Shown here piece after piece: positions 21,898-30,943 of a DNA stretch of 64,000 bases. Source of the DNA: Tetranychus cinnabarinus (Eukaryota > Arthropoda > Arachnida > Trombidiformes > Tetranychidae); assembly GCA_022266195.1 (NCBI GenBank), contig WHVY01000001.1:18600001-18664000 (forward strand), read 5' to 3'. Under the pieces are notes generated by a model. That model had not been told where the DNA came from. It made no database searches and saw only the letters and a list, made by a program, of their open reading frames with translations. Both the position numbers and the translations under genes were made by a program. Position 1 is the first letter of the stretch. Each line of letters starts with the position of its first letter.

Positions 21898-22335
21898 CAC
21901 TATGATGCATAGTATTAAGGACACTCGTCTAATCACTAAATTCGATCAAAATCCCAACAATTTGTTGGGGTTGAAGATTGATTTAGCTTTAAAGTTAATA
22001 AAGAATACTATATTAGAAAGAAAAAAGCGAAAAATTGTTAAGCAAAACGAAAAAATGAGTAATTAAAAAAAATCGAAAAACTCAAGTATGGTATTACGGA
22101 CATCTTATAAATTTCAATATTAAAACACTTATAATGAGTACTAGAGCCATTTTTTGCTATCACTTCGATCAACCGATCTTTTGTAGATAGAATATACGTT
22201 GGAATCAAAGTTTGATCAATTCTATGTCATTCTTAAGCTATTGATTGCTTGAGTTCCTCGATTGAGTAATATTGCCGTCCTTATCCGTGAATTTGTCGAG
22301 TAGAATACCCCAAACATTTTCAATGTGATTAAGAT
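21898..22335 (-). mobile_element. Truncated Tc1-like element
   Basis: Begins with the terminal repeat CACTATGATGCAT after a TA, the same end as the Tc1-like element at 45766. It contains the 3' part of a transposase gene (minus) with numerous changes. It stops abruptly at about 22335, where the peptide-gene array starts. About 80-85 percent identical by eye to 45766-46155. Confidence 0.75.
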
Positions 22336-22698
22336 TAACCGTAAAACTGACATTTTTTACTCGATCAAATTCGATAATCTATGTTTCATTAATGGACCAA
22401 AAAGTTTATTTACACATGTTTCATTTCACTATATAAAATTTATGCAAAAATTCAAGATCTACATAGCAAATACCGTATAAAACCTGCAAATGTAAATAGC
22501 AGTTAAATGAAAATAGATGGACATCTGTTTGATAAGTAATTTTGTGATTAACACTAGTAAACAAGAAATCTAGATCGTAAGGTCAATTATTTAAAAAGCT
22601 GATTAATCAACCTAATTAGCATTGATATTATAGCAGCACTTAATATTAAGATTTTCAGAAAAAATTCACAACTATTGTTTGTTGAATACATTTGAACC

Positions 22699-23030
22699 TG
22701 TAAAACAATAAATCGTCTATTGACGTAAATGCAATAATATAATTATACCAATTTGCGTCAATAAGACGTTAGTAGATTTTAGATTAGATTTTCTTAATAC
22801 CAATTTGATAAATTCTAAGTATTTAAACCTAGGTAAATCATGTATTTCATTCATTCAAGTGATCAACTCTAAACAGTTCGGAACTGATTGTCTGAGTTCC
22901 AACTAAGCAACAAAACCATCTTTACACAAACCATCTTATGTATTGTTAAACAGTAACATATAACCAAGTGCTATAATTAAAGTAAACGTTAAAACCAAAT
23001 CAACCCCGTGTTATTCTTCATTTCACTTCA
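22699..23030 (+). repeat. 5' LTR of LTR-B
   Basis: 332 bp starting TGTAAAAC and ending CACTTCA. One base differs from the 3' LTR. It contains an internal GACGTAAATGC / GCGTCAATAAGACG near-palindromic region. Confidence 0.93.
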
Positions 23031-23060
23031 TTTGGTGGCTATTATGAGGGCCACCAAATG
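23029..23060 (+). promoter_or_regulatory. Primer-site hairpin of LTR-B
   Basis: CATTTGGTGGC (23029-23039) and GCCACCAAATG (23050-23060) are perfect reverse complements around a 10-base loop, beginning with the last two bases of the LTR. The likely primer site (TGGTGGC, from 23033) is thus inside a stem, so it could pair either with the primer tRNA or with itself. Confidence 0.6.
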
Positions 23061-23067
23061 ATGTGAA

Positions 23068-23081
23068 ATGGATCAGTAAGT
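23068..23081 (+). promoter_or_regulatory. Putative leader splice donor of LTR-B
   Basis: ATGGATCA|GTAAGT: a consensus donor at 23075/23076 placed two codons after an ATG. Without splicing this ATG gives only Met-Asp-Gln-stop. A donor here would suit subgenomic Env or 3' ORF messages as in errantiviruses. Not proven. Confidence 0.4.
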
Positions 23082-23126
23082 GGGTCAGATGAATATGGAA
23101 CTGACACTAGTAGCCTTACCGATAAT

Positions 23127-24587
23127 TTGATTACTTCAAGTATCAATTCCTTGGACCTAGCTATTGAAGAAGGCACACCTGATAACATCTGTAAGGACTT
23201 TGATTCACTCGTTTCCAGTTATCGTGATGTGTTTGCTCTCACCCCACAAGAAATTGGTCGCACAAGTCTTTACGTTCACAAAATTCAAACTGGTGACCAC
23301 CCTCCGATTGCACAAACTCCTTATCGTCAAAGTATCCAAAAGCGAGAAATAACACGCACCCAGGTCGAAGAATTACTAAGAGATGGAATCATCATCGAAT
23401 CACAGTCTCCTTGGAGTGCTCCTGTCGTTTTGGTCAGTAAGAAAACTGGTGATTGGCGACTTTGTGTTGATTACCGTAAATTGAATTCAATCACTGTCAA
23501 AGATTCTTACCCCCTTCCTGACATCAATACTTCACTAGATTGTCTTCAGGGAGCAAATTATTTCAGCCTGTTAGATCTAAGAAGTGGTTATCATCAGGTA
23601 GAGTTAAACCCTGGTGACCGTCAAAAAACCGCTTTTGTAACTAACTTCGGCATGTATGAATATCTTACAATGCCTTTTGGTCTCTGCAATGCACCAGCAA
23701 CCTTTCAACGTCTGATGGACACTTGCCTTGCTGGTCTAAAATACAATATCTGTTTGGTCTACATCGATGACATCATCATCTACAGTAAAACTCTAAAAGA
23801 GCATCTTGATCGCCTTGAGGCTGTATTTCAACGTCTTCGACAAGCTGGGTTAACACTGAAACCAAGTAAATGTAACTTCTTCAAAACTAAGATACTTTAC
23901 TTAGGTCACATTATCAGTTCAGCTGGCCAGGAACCAGATCCGGAAAAGATTCGAGCTGTTCAAAATTTTGCGGTACCAGTAAATCTCAGGGATGTAAGAT
24001 CATTTGTTGCATTATGTTCTTACTATCGCAAATTCATTCGCGATTTCGCCAAAATTGCTCGACCTCTTACTCAATTAACAAAGAAGGAAGTCCCTTTCAT
24101 TTGGGGAATTGACCAGATAACAGCCTTTGAAACGCTCAAGAAATGTTTAACTACAGCTCCAGTTCTTGCTCATTTTGAACCTGGTAAAGCTATTCAGCTG
24201 AGAACTGATGCATCAGATGTTGGTGTTGGAGCAATATTACTTCAACGATTCAATGAGAAATGGAATCCAATCGCCTTTGCAAGCAGACAACTTCGTGGGG
24301 CTGAATTAAATTATCCAATTTCTGATAAAGAATGTTTAGCAATCATCTATGCAGTTGAAAAGTTCAGACCTTATTTGGAAGGTTTCAAATTCGAAGTAGT
24401 AACTGACCATTGCGCTTTGTGTTTTCTTCGTAGCAAAGCCAAATTACCAGCTAGATTGATGAGATACGCACTTACTCTACAATCATTTGACTTCGAGATT
24501 ACTTATAAATCTGGAAAGGTACACGCAGACGCAGATTGCCTCAGTCGTTATCCTACAATTGACCCAGAGTACAATCGTTGGGTTTAG
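23127..24587 (+). CDS. LTR-B reverse transcriptase-RNase H
   Basis: The frame is open from 23067 and has no early ATG; the first residues here follow a TTG. Domains: RT with DYRKLN, LTMPFGLCNAPATFQ and the catalytic YIDD at about residue 212; thumb and connection; RNase H with LRTDASDVGVGA, KECLA and TDHCAL, ending in HADADCLSR, the usual end of the Ty3 RNase H domain. No protease lies upstream. The frame ends at 24587 and overlaps the integrase frame by 10 bases in the -1 frame. GGGTTTA occurs in the overlap but is not in the register required for simple -1 slippage. Catalytic residues are intact. Confidence 0.9.
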   Translation: MITSSINSLDLAIEEGTPDNICKDFDSLVSSYRDVFALTPQEIGRTSLYVHKIQTGDHPPIAQTPYRQSIQKREITRTQVEELLRDGIIIESQSPWSAPVVLVSKKTGDWRLCVDYRKLNSITVKDSYPLPDINTSLDCLQGANYFSLLDLRSGYHQVELNPGDRQKTAFVTNFGMYEYLTMPFGLCNAPATFQRLMDTCLAGLKYNICLVYIDDIIIYSKTLKEHLDRLEAVFQRLRQAGLTLKPSKCNFFKTKILYLGHIISSAGQEPDPEKIRAVQNFAVPVNLRDVRSFVALCSYYRKFIRDFAKIARPLTQLTKKEVPFIWGIDQITAFETLKKCLTTAPVLAHFEPGKAIQLRTDASDVGVGAILLQRFNEKWNPIAFASRQLRGAELNYPISDKECLAIIYAVEKFRPYLEGFKFEVVTDHCALCFLRSKAKLPARLMRYALTLQSFDFEITYKSGKVHADADCLSRYPTIDPEYNRWV

Positions 24588-26395
24588 ACGAAGAGGAACA
24601 AGGAGATGACATCTTCACGCTCCTAATTTCTGAAGAATCTGAAGATAATGGGGAACTTTTGTCTGAACAGAGGGCAGATCCTTTCATTCAGACAATTATC
24701 AATCAATTAGATAACATGGAAAGATTATCTAAGAAAGCAAAAGACAAACTCCAAATGTTTCACAGGATGAAAGATGGTATCCTAGAAAGAAAGGTCACTG
24801 ATGAGTTCGGAGATTCCTGGGTAGCAATCTTACCAGAAAAACTGAAGAAAAAGGTCTTGCAGTCGTACCATGATGATGTTACTGCAGGACATACTGGACT
24901 GTATCAAACCTTCAGAAAAATTCGTTCAAAATATTATTGGCCTAAAATGAACCGAGACATCACCAAATATATTCAACAATGCTCATCCTGCCAACTGAAC
25001 AAGCAAGGCCTTGGTAATTTAGACGCTCCTCTTAAATCTATCAATGTTTATGCACCATTTGATAAACTTGGTATTGACATTGTGGGTCCACTGTCCAAGT
25101 CCGCGGGGAAGAGCTACATAATCGTCGCTACTGACTATTTCACTCGATGGGTGGAAACAAAAGCCTTGACCAACAAAAGCGCCCAAGGTACAGCACGATT
25201 CTTGATTGAAAATATCTTATGCAAACATGGTTGCCCAAAAACAATTTTGAGTGACCAAGGACGAAATTTCATTGCTGATATAGTTCAACAACTCGCCAAG
25301 TTTATGTCCGCTAAATGGCATTTTTCCACGCCATATCATCCTCAAACCAATGGGTTAACCGAAAGAGTAAATCGTACTTTATGTCAAATATTAATTCATT
25401 ATTGTCAAGAAAATAAATCCAATTGGATTAAGGCACTACCTTTAATAACATTTGCATATAATACTAGTGCAAATCAAAGTACTAAAATTTCTCCTTTTTT
25501 CCTTTTATATGGAAGGAATCCAATTTTACCAATCGATGTGCAGCTAAATAATCGACTAACACCCACATCTTTGACCGAACATCAGAGATTCATCAATAAT
25601 CAATGGCAAAGTATAAAAGAACAAGTTTCAATCTTCTCTGATACATCTAAAGAAGCTCAGAAAACTTATCACGATTTCAACAAAAAATTAAGAACTTATG
25701 AAATTGGAGACATGGTCCTCAAGCTGAAATCAGTAAGAATCAATAAATTGGAATCACGTTACGAAGGACCGTTCAAAATTGTCGATAAAATAGGCGAAAC
25801 AACTTATCTAATTGCACAACCAAATAAAAAGAACCCCATCCGAGTTCATGGTTCCCAATTAAAACCTTATATAATGGAAGATGAACCCGAAATCACCCCT
25901 GAAAATTCAGAATTAGAAAAGCCAGGAAAAAGCAAAGATATAATAATACACTCGAGAAGGCGAAAACCTAACGTCACAAGTCTTCTTCTCTTTTGCCTTT
26001 GTTTGTTCCCAATGAATAATTGTTTTGAATATGGTTCTCCTTTGATATGGCGAGATACAGACCATCAAATATTGGTAGGAAGGAAAATGGTTGATCTCAC
26101 CCTACTTTTATTGAACCCTTGTAAAGATATGGGTCCATACCCAACTAAAGAGTTCAACGGGACACCATGGAAACATTGGCCTTTCTTCTTGCACAACCCT
26201 GAATTCGATGAACAAAGAGAACGTCTTAAATGTAATCCAGCTTTCTACGATTGGTTCCTGCCAAACGCAAGTTATTCAGAATGTATCAAATTGTCTGCAA
26301 AATACGGTTGGATAAGTACAGATTGTAGTACAGCCGATTGTTGCAGATCAGCCACTTTGATTTATATCTGCGAAAACTCAATAGATATTGCTTGA
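24578..26395 (+). CDS. LTR-B integrase, continuing into the start of Env
   Basis: 605 codons. The integrase has the HHCC finger (H...H with CSSCQ near 140), the core with D about 166 (GIDIVGPL), D about 225 (LSDQGRNF) and E about 261 (YHPQTNGLTERVNR), and a C-terminal barrel near 385-430. After a basic linker the same frame runs into a hydrophobic segment (SLLLFCLCLFPMNNC) and a Cys-rich region with N-glycosylation sites, which looks like the signal peptide and surface subunit of an errantivirus-type Env. An integrase-Env fusion is odd. In relatives Env is made from a spliced message, which would explain a shared frame without a separate start. The frame ends at 26395 inside Env. Confidence 0.85.
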   Translation: MGLDEEEQGDDIFTLLISEESEDNGELLSEQRADPFIQTIINQLDNMERLSKKAKDKLQMFHRMKDGILERKVTDEFGDSWVAILPEKLKKKVLQSYHDDVTAGHTGLYQTFRKIRSKYYWPKMNRDITKYIQQCSSCQLNKQGLGNLDAPLKSINVYAPFDKLGIDIVGPLSKSAGKSYIIVATDYFTRWVETKALTNKSAQGTARFLIENILCKHGCPKTILSDQGRNFIADIVQQLAKFMSAKWHFSTPYHPQTNGLTERVNRTLCQILIHYCQENKSNWIKALPLITFAYNTSANQSTKISPFFLLYGRNPILPIDVQLNNRLTPTSLTEHQRFINNQWQSIKEQVSIFSDTSKEAQKTYHDFNKKLRTYEIGDMVLKLKSVRINKLESRYEGPFKIVDKIGETTYLIAQPNKKNPIRVHGSQLKPYIMEDEPEITPENSELEKPGKSKDIIIHSRRRKPNVTSLLLFCLCLFPMNNCFEYGSPLIWRDTDHQILVGRKMVDLTLLLLNPCKDMGPYPTKEFNGTPWKHWPFFLHNPEFDEQRERLKCNPAFYDWFLPNASYSECIKLSAKYGWISTDCSTADCCRSATLIYICENSIDIA

Positions 26396-27189
26396 AATAT
26401 TCAACAAATCTGATCGAATCAACTATCACCCAAGCTTGTCCAGCAAATGTCACACGAGTTAAAAGGGTAGAACCATTCACCATGTTTCTCTTGGGGGTAG
26501 TAGTAGTTGGAGCAACCACCTTCGTGGTCAACACGGCAAATGCTCCAGTAATCCCAAGTTATGACTATCGGCGAATCGATGCAGAATTTAAAACCGAATT
26601 GACACGCATTATTCAGTCTATGGATGAAAAAATTGCTAAACTAACCGATGAATTAATAGATGTGAAATCGGATATTAACATTTTAGAAGAAATGTTACCA
26701 ACCACAAGCTGGAAAAATAGCGAAATCACGCACAATCTTATGAAGATTAAATCAGTCTTCGAAGCAATCGCTGAAAAACCTGGATTTTTACCTCCTAATT
26801 TCTTTGACATATTGAAAATCAAACTTCCTTGTGGAAAAGCATGCGACATTAAGACAATTGAGAAAGTTCAATGCTCTTCGACAAAATTAAATAATTCTGA
26901 TTACAATATCCGGTTTAAATTCACCATAGAAGTAATTGACCCGAAAATGCGAATAGTTAAAGCAGATCCCTTTACTCTTCTAACAAAAAATAATTCGGAA
27001 ATGTGCATCAAAACTTATCGAGGTCCCAAATACTTCATGATTAACGAAACAGATTTCGCCACTGTGAATTATCAGAAAATGAAATGGAAAATTCAAAACT
27101 TCACTTCATTATTCCTGGATTATGTACAGCACCTAAAATTCATCTTTGGGAGGTTCATAGTTGTGTCCAAGCCAACAATGCAGTTGTAA
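26338..27189 (+). pseudogene. LTR-B Env, middle part (shifted frame)
   Basis: Overlaps the end of the previous frame by 58 bases in the -1 frame. It contains a furin-type cleavage motif (RVKR, about 26455-26466) followed by a hydrophobic stretch with FLLGVVVVGA that fits a fusion peptide, then an amphipathic helical region, and Cys pairs (CGKAC). This is the start of the transmembrane subunit of an errantivirus-like envelope, a class-I-type fusion protein. The frame is lost at about 27100, so Env is not made as one chain from this copy unless there are sequence errors. Confidence 0.7.
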
Positions 27190-27767
27190 AACAACCCCAA
27201 GTCAAAATAGTTGATGATAACTTTTACATCTATTGCAGGGGTCATAATATCACACTGTTTAAAATCAATAATACATGTCCTGATCAAATTCTAAAGATTT
27301 CCAGATCCATCAATTTTACCTTAGCGAATCAACCTTATACGGTATCCGCTGTTTCTACTTATCATACTGAACCAATATCGCCTTGGACAAATTTGATAAA
27401 CCTGCAAATTATGCCTTACGAACCTTATCAACTAGATTTGACTCCAATAAACGTAAAATATCTAGAAAGTCTAATTAAACAACAACAAAATCTTCCATAT
27501 CAATCAAAAAGTTATCTTGACATTTTAAAAGAATATGCAATTTCCCTAACTTTCGGATTCTTGGTCTTTCTAATCATCATCTTTATAATTCAACAAGTCA
27601 TCACAGTTGTCCTGACCAGGAAAAGACCTGTTATTGTATCAGTTATCGATCAAACACCACAACTTTATCGAAGGAAGTCAACAAAAGAAAAACCGAAGAT
27701 CAGAACAAAGAAGATCAAAACACGGCGACAACCATTAGAAGAAATTCCTCTTAGTTCTTTATATTAA
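27084..27767 (+). pseudogene. LTR-B Env, C-terminal part (shifted frame)
   Basis: Again in the -1 frame relative to the previous part, with a 106-base overlap. It carries N-glycosylation sites, a Cys pair, a long hydrophobic membrane anchor (TFGFLVFLIIIFIIQQVI, about residues 160-180) and a basic cytoplasmic tail. The order cleavage site, ectodomain, anchor, tail completes an Env-like protein across three frames. Taken alone it lacks a signal peptide. Confidence 0.65.
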
Positions 27768-27802
27768 TTCATATTTCTTTTTACTTATATTTTCTTTTTT
27801 AG

Positions 27803-29047
27803 TTTCCATCTTCTAGAAAGCTGTTAGACCAGCCTACAAAATATCATAGACCGGCCCAACCTCTACAATGTTTAACATTTTCCGTTTGTTCATATTTCTT
27901 ATTCCTGTCAAATGAAATTTGGACGTTCTTTAAGCCTGATGGTACACCCAGGGACAACCGTTTAACCTGGACCACCTTCAATATCACTTGTACCCAACTC
28001 AAAGAGCGAAGATTTGCCAAAGTAACTGTTTCAGCAACAAACCAAGAACAGCTAGAAAAGGGTGAAAAGCGCTTGAGAGAAGTTTTGGAAAAGGCTACCA
28101 CTGGTGTTAAGAGATTACCGTCCAGTCATTGTACCATCTGTTTCAGTACCGACCATCTCAAGCTCGACTGTCATCATTGTGCCGCGTGTGGTAAACCTGA
28201 TCATAGGGTCAGAAATTGTAAATTTATTCAAAAAACCCTAGTTAAACCAAATCAAGTTCAAACACCTAAACCAAAACCTACTGGCATCCACCTCTCGAGA
28301 AAAGCCAGGATTCAATTGATGAAAAGAAAAACACTTAATTTAAACAAAGTTTGGTGGACAATGTTAGGCACATTTGATAAGTCATTACTTGATCACCTTA
28401 AACCAGCCGGTCCAGAAGATGATTTAAAAGAAACCATCGCTATTAACTTCATTGGTGAAACACATAATGGTAAACCAATCCTGACAATAATCACAGGATA
28501 TTTTGGAGGTTCACATGGTGTCTGTACTCTTTATTGCGCTGCCACTGAATTAAATGACTTGCGAGACTTTAAAACTCCAATTACTGGCATCCAAGGTAAT
28601 ACTGAAACAACAGAATTCAGTGAAATTCAAGACAACATCCTTACTTGTTGCACTAATCGAAGAGTTGTTTTCTTTGGAGACATCGCCGAGTCACTCAATA
28701 AACTCTGGTTAGATTATGGTACCTTTCTCAATGCTAACACTGATTTCATCAGCCTACAAGAATTATACGGCCCTGAAAGAGTTCCACTGGCCCCTCTAAT
28801 CAAATTTCATTTTCCCAACTCCGAAACCTACAAAGCCAATTTAGGACCAATGGATGGAGCTAATCATGAAAAAGAAACAAGATTCATCCTTCGGTTGTAT
28901 GTGAATTATTATAACCTACTTAAAACGTATGGACAGGTTCCAACAGGATTAGAATCCAGGAATTGGTTGGTGGATGGGAAAGATATCAATTGGTGGAAAC
29001 AGAACAGGGACTGTTCCGAAAAGCGACCGGCAGATGTAAAACAATAA
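27803..29047 (+). CDS. LTR-B 3' ORF: two zinc knuckles plus exonuclease-like domain
   Basis: Open for 414 codons, starting exactly after a strong 3' splice site (TTTTCTTTTTTAG|, AG at 27801-27802) and without an early ATG, so a spliced message is likely. A short alpha/beta region (about 60-85) is followed by two CCHC knuckles of the C-x2-C-x4-H-x4-C type (CTICFSTDHLKLDC and CAACGKPDHRVRNC) as in nucleocapsids. The rest (about 28430-28920) resembles the REX/ISG20 exonuclease fold of LTR-A ORF3: AINFIGE, TPITGIQ, VVFFGDIAESLNKL, then DGANHEKETRFILRLY. The first catalytic Asp is Asn and the last Asp position is not conserved, so activity is doubtful. The last four codons and the stop lie inside the 3' LTR. 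Confidence 0.6.
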   Translation, partial: FPSSRKLLDQPTKYHRPAQPLQCLTFSVCSYFLFLSNEIWTFFKPDGTPRDNRLTWTTFNITCTQLKERRFAKVTVSATNQEQLEKGEKRLREVLEKATTGVKRLPSSHCTICFSTDHLKLDCHHCAACGKPDHRVRNCKFIQKTLVKPNQVQTPKPKPTGIHLSRKARIQLMKRKTLNLNKVWWTMLGTFDKSLLDHLKPAGPEDDLKETIAINFIGETHNGKPILTIITGYFGGSHGVCTLYCAATELNDLRDFKTPITGIQGNTETTEFSEIQDNILTCCTNRRVVFFGDIAESLNKLWLDYGTFLNANTDFISLQELYGPERVPLAPLIKFHFPNSETYKANLGPMDGANHEKETRFILRLYVNYYNLLKTYGQVPTGLESRNWLVDGKDINWWKQNRDCSEKRPADVKQ

Positions 29048-29366
29048 ATCGTCTATTGACGTAAATGCAATAATATAATTATACCAATTTGCGTCAATAA
29101 GACGTTAGTAGATTTTAGATTAGATTTTCTTAATACCAATTTGATAAATTCTAAGTATTTAAACCTAGGTAAATCATGTATTTCATTCATTCAAGTGATC
29201 AACTCTAAACAGTTCGGAACTCATTGTCTGAGTTCCAACTAAGCAACAAAACCATCTTTACACAAACCATCTTATGTATTGTTAAACAGTAACATATAAC
29301 CAAGTGCTATAATTAAAGTAAACGTTAAAACCAAATCAACCCCGTGTTATTCTTCATTTCACTTCA
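29035..29366 (+). repeat. 3' LTR of LTR-B
   Basis: 332 bp, one base different from the 5' copy. Its end is only 92 bp upstream of the TATA box of peptide gene A1. Confidence 0.93.
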
Positions 29367-29458
29367 AACCCAAACAAGAATCTTAAAATTCCGAATTTGA
29401 CTGTCGTCTAGACAAATAATCAAACAAAACTGTATGAAGGTGCAGAAGATTTGTTGAG

Positions 29459-29495
29459 TATAAAAGGGAATAATCTGAAAGAAAAAAGTATCAGT
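29459..29495 (+). promoter_or_regulatory. Core promoter of peptide gene A1 (model for all A units)
   Basis: TATAAAAG at 29459-29466 and an arthropod-type initiator TCAGT at 29491-29495, 32 bases downstream. Transcription would start near 29493, giving a 74-base 5' UTR. The same pair occurs 1236 bp apart in each A unit (TATA at 30695, 31931, 33167, 34403). Confidence 0.75.
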
Positions 29496-29566
29496 TTATA
29501 TATTGAGTTTAACGGGTGACTTTGTGAATAATCCGATATTGCGTTTAAAATATAACAAAAAACGAA

Positions 29567-29707
29567 ATGCAAATTTTTGAAACTTTTTCATCTCTATTTT
29601 ATTTGGCTTTAATTTTCATGGTTGGAAATCAAAGATACCAGCGTGAGGATAAACCTGGTTTAGCTGGTCTCGTTAAAGGCCTGCAAGGAAGTGGTCCAGG
29701 AAAATGA
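29567..29707 (+). CDS. Secreted peptide A1
   Basis: 46 codons, one exon. The N-terminus is a signal peptide (hydrophobic core SSLFYLALIFMVG). The mature part begins near NQRYQ and ends KPGLAGLVKGLQGSGPGK. The final Gly-Lys could serve as an amidation and trimming signal, or the peptide may stay unprocessed. Transcription signals are complete: TATA 29459, initiator 29491 and AATAAA 29779-29784. No family recognised. A Gly/Leu/Lys-rich short peptide could be antimicrobial, venom- or saliva-like, or a signalling peptide. LTR-B lies 201 bp upstream of the start codon. The gene is shorter than most annotation cut-offs. Confidence 0.75.
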   Translation: MQIFETFSSLFYLALIFMVGNQRYQREDKPGLAGLVKGLQGSGPGK

Positions 29708-30802
29708 TAGTTTTTCAAACTTATCATTTTGTATCCCTAAATTTACGTACAATAATATTTGTATATCCAGAACAATGAAATAAAATTATATCAAATTGAA
29801 CAGTTTAACTCAATACAACCATGCTTCATCTAAATTTTTTTAAATCATAACGGTCGTTTTCATTGATCACTATTGTTTTCAGTATAAATCGCGTACAATA
29901 ATTTATATAGATAGCAGATTTAAACCATGAGCTCAACTTAATTCAAGACCCATAAGGTAACTCAAATGACTCTATAATTTTAAATCTGACTGACATTTAA
30001 AGGTTGTTTTTCGAGGCTTAAATCAACCTTGAACCATTCTAGCAATATTTTTCAATGCTTGCAATTCTAAAACTTTATCACCAAGCTTCCCTATCCAAGT
30101 TTCAGTTATCTTACATTATCATTGGTTCTAGAGTTATCAACACAAATATTTAAATGCAAAAATCTCAGTATCTTGGCATAGTTAACCTTGAATTGACCTG
30201 ATATTACATACATAACCTTTATAATTTTTACATCAATACTGTACAACCGTAAAACTGACATTTTTTACTCGATCGAATGCGATAATCTATGTTTCATTAA
30301 TGGACCAAAAAGTTTATTTACACATGTTTCATTTCACTATATAAAATTTATGCAAAAATTCAAGATCTACATAGCAAATACCGTATAAAACCTGCAAATG
30401 TAAATAGCAGTTAAATGAAAATAGATGGACATCTGTTTGATAAGTAATTTTGTGATTAACACTAGTAAACAAGAAATCTAGATCGTAAGGTCAATTATTT
30501 AAAAAGCTGATTAATCAACCTAATTAGCATTGATATTATAGCAGCACTTAATATTAAGATTTTCAGAAAAAATTCACAACTATTGTTTGTTGAATACATT
30601 TGAACCCAAACAAGAATCTTAAAATTCCGAATTTGACTGTCGTCTAGACAAATAATCAAACAAAACTGTATGAAGGTGCAGAAGATTTGTTGAGTATAAA
30701 AGGGAATAATCTGAAAGAAAAAAGTATCAGTTTATATATTGAGTTTAACGGGTGACTTTGTGAATAATCCGATATTGCGTTTAAAATATAACAAAAAACG
30801 AA

Positions 30803-30943
30803 ATGCAAATTTTTGAAACTTTTTCATCTCTATTTTATTTGGCTTTAATTTTCATGGTTGGAAATCAAAGATACCAGCGTGAGGATAAACCTGGTTTAGC
30901 TGGTCTCGTTAAAGGCCTGCAAGGAAGTGGTCCAGGAAAATGA
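30803..30943 (+). CDS. Secreted peptide A2
   Basis: Same 46-residue product as A1. TATA at 30695 and AATAAA at 31015. The upstream part of the unit here is uninterrupted, so this shows the normal 5' flank. It carries a few private base changes (for example GATCGAATGCG near 30270) outside the coding region. Confidence 0.75.
   Translation: MQIFETFSSLFYLALIFMVGNQRYQREDKPGLAGLVKGLQGSGPGK

Larger units (their letters stand above)
22699..29366 (+). mobile_element. LTR-B: envelope-bearing LTR element lacking gag and protease
   Basis: 6668 bp with 332-bp LTRs (22699-23030, 29035-29366) that differ at one base (GGAACTG versus GGAACTC). The 4-bp target duplication AACC lies at 22695-22698 and 29367-29370. 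It is inserted in the first A unit; intact units read AACCCAAACAAG across the site. Order: LTR, primer-site hairpin, RT-RNaseH, integrase fused to Env, Env in two further frames, a 3' ORF with zinc knuckles and exonuclease-like domain, LTR. Only 96 bases separate the 5' LTR from the RT frame, so gag and protease are absent. Near-identical LTRs mean this structure moved recently, so it was probably mobilised in trans (inference). Confidence 0.93.

Noticed and set aside
24578..24587. GGGTTTA as a -1 slippery site between RT and integrase of LTR-B
   Set aside because: The heptamer is in the integrase register, not in the register of the incoming RT frame, so simple simultaneous slippage does not fit.
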